Below, piece after piece: positions 6,713-7,309 of a stretch of DNA of 7,309 bases. The notes under the pieces were generated by a model. The model was given only the letters and a program-made list of their open reading frames with translations. It was not told the origin of the DNA and ran no database searches. Position 1 is the first letter of the stretch; the number at the start of each line of letters is the position of its first letter. The stretch comes from Dehalococcoidia bacterium (GTDB lineage: Bacteria; Chloroflexota; Dehalococcoidia; Dehalococcoidales; Fen-1064), in contig JAUYDN010000143.1 of assembly GCA_030691775.1 (NCBI GenBank), forward strand, positions 1 through 7,309. Direction: 5' to 3'. The position numbers and the translations under genes were made by a program.

Positions 6713-7309
6713 ATGAACAAAGCAGTAAACATCAAAGTGGTCAGTCTCGACCTTTTCGGAACGTTGGTCGATGTACGTCGGGGTCTCGAACCAGCATGGA
6801 ACACTATTTTAGGGGATGCTAACTCTGATTCATTAAAGAGAAAATACTGGGACAGAGCAACGGAAATTCTACGCGATAAACTACTCGTTGCCGGAGATGG
6901 CAATGGATGGTTCAAGAACATAAGAAGCGTTTTTGAAGACGCTTTTAGAGATTTTTTTAACGAAACGCATCTGGACTTCAATCCACAAACGGCTGCGGAA
7001 TTATGGATTCTTGGTCACAGGTCGAGCTACTATTACCCCGATGCTAGTGTTTTTATGTCGGAAATTTTCAGGAAACATCTTGTGTGCCTTTCAAGTGATA
7101 CCAGCATGGAAATGGTGCCCGGTATCATAGAGACGCAGCGTTTTGACAGCATTTTCATTTCCGAAGATATGAGGTGCTATAAAACCAGTAGCGTCTATTG
7201 GAATTATATAGTTCAGCACTATGGTTTTCATGCAGCCAGCATCCTGCACATCGGAGACGCTTCGGCAGACGTTATCGGTGCCAAAGAGTGCGGGATTGTT
7301 ACATGCTGG
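6713..7309 (+). CDS. HAD-superfamily hydrolase, 3' end outside the window
   Basis: The frame is open from ATG 6713 to the last base, giving 199 residues without a stop. HAD motifs appear in order. Motif I is SLDLFGTLVD (11-20, nucleophile Asp13). Motif II is the Ser in CLSSD (125-129). Motif III is Lys157 in YKTSS. Motif IV is GDASAD (181-186, Asp182 and Asp186). A helical cap lies between about 22 and 100. In motif I the second aspartate (the phosphatase acid/base, nucleophile +2) is Phe15. Haloacid dehalogenases and some HAD relatives also lack it, so phosphatase activity should not be assumed. No Shine-Dalgarno precedes the ATG; GTG 6737 is an alternative start that keeps motif I. Hand counting gives about 43% GC over 300 bases here against about 59% over 240 bases of ade, so this gene may have a different origin. 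Substrate unknown. Confidence 0.85.
   Translation, partial: MNKAVNIKVVSLDLFGTLVDVRRGLEPAWNTILGDANSDSLKRKYWDRATEILRDKLLVAGDGNGWFKNIRSVFEDAFRDFFNETHLDFNPQTAAELWILGHRSSYYYPDASVFMSEIFRKHLVCLSSDTSMEMVPGIIETQRFDSIFISEDMRCYKTSSVYWNYIVQHYGFHAASILHIGDASADVIGAKECGIVTCW

Noticed and set aside
1..7309. CRISPR array, tRNA/rRNA genes, transposase or phage genes
   Set aside because: No regularly spaced repeats, cloverleaf-like segments or recombinase motifs were seen on either strand by eye.

Overview
The window holds six genes, all on the + strand, and no RNA genes, CRISPR array or transposase. I read it as a piece of an anaerobic or facultative bacterial chromosome. Dehalococcoidia-like Chloroflexota is my best guess. 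That rests on the style of the genes and on the intergenic GTCATYC-type repeats, not on any phylogenetic marker, so it is only an impression.

Layout. (1) 14-2020: a membrane-anchored iron-sulfur oxidoreductase with a cytochrome b-like membrane domain, two 4Fe-4S sites and two CCG domains. This is the architecture of the ETF:(mena)quinone oxidoreductases that link beta-oxidation to the quinone pool. (2) 2021-2295: an AT-rich spacer with a degenerate repeat. (3) 2296-3075: a stand-alone alpha/beta hydrolase with a complete catalytic triad and a perfect Shine-Dalgarno. (4) 3076-3493: a 418-base non-coding stretch with two hairpins, a 91-base inverted-repeat element and a candidate promoter. (5) 3494-6676: a compact three-gene unit of CDF zinc-type efflux transporter, hypoxanthine phosphoribosyltransferase (hpt) and adenine deaminase (ade). 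hpt overlaps the transporter by 17 bases, and ade starts 2 bases after hpt. (6) 6713 to the window end: an AT-richer HAD-superfamily hydrolase, cut off by the window edge and preceded by a near-consensus promoter that runs up against its apparent ATG.

How the genes work together. Adenine deaminase turns adenine into hypoxanthine, and the phosphoribosyltransferase turns hypoxanthine into IMP, so hpt and ade form a two-step salvage route from adenine to the nucleotide pool. The CDF transporter is translationally linked to them without an obvious metabolic reason. The Fe-S oxidoreductase probably belongs to an upstream operon, possibly with etf genes, that begins outside the window. I see no clear novel multi-gene system. 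The points most worth checking are the promoter/start conflict and missing acid residue of the HAD gene, the 91-base repeat element, the C-terminal cysteine cluster of the transporter, and the metal-transport/purine-salvage coupling.
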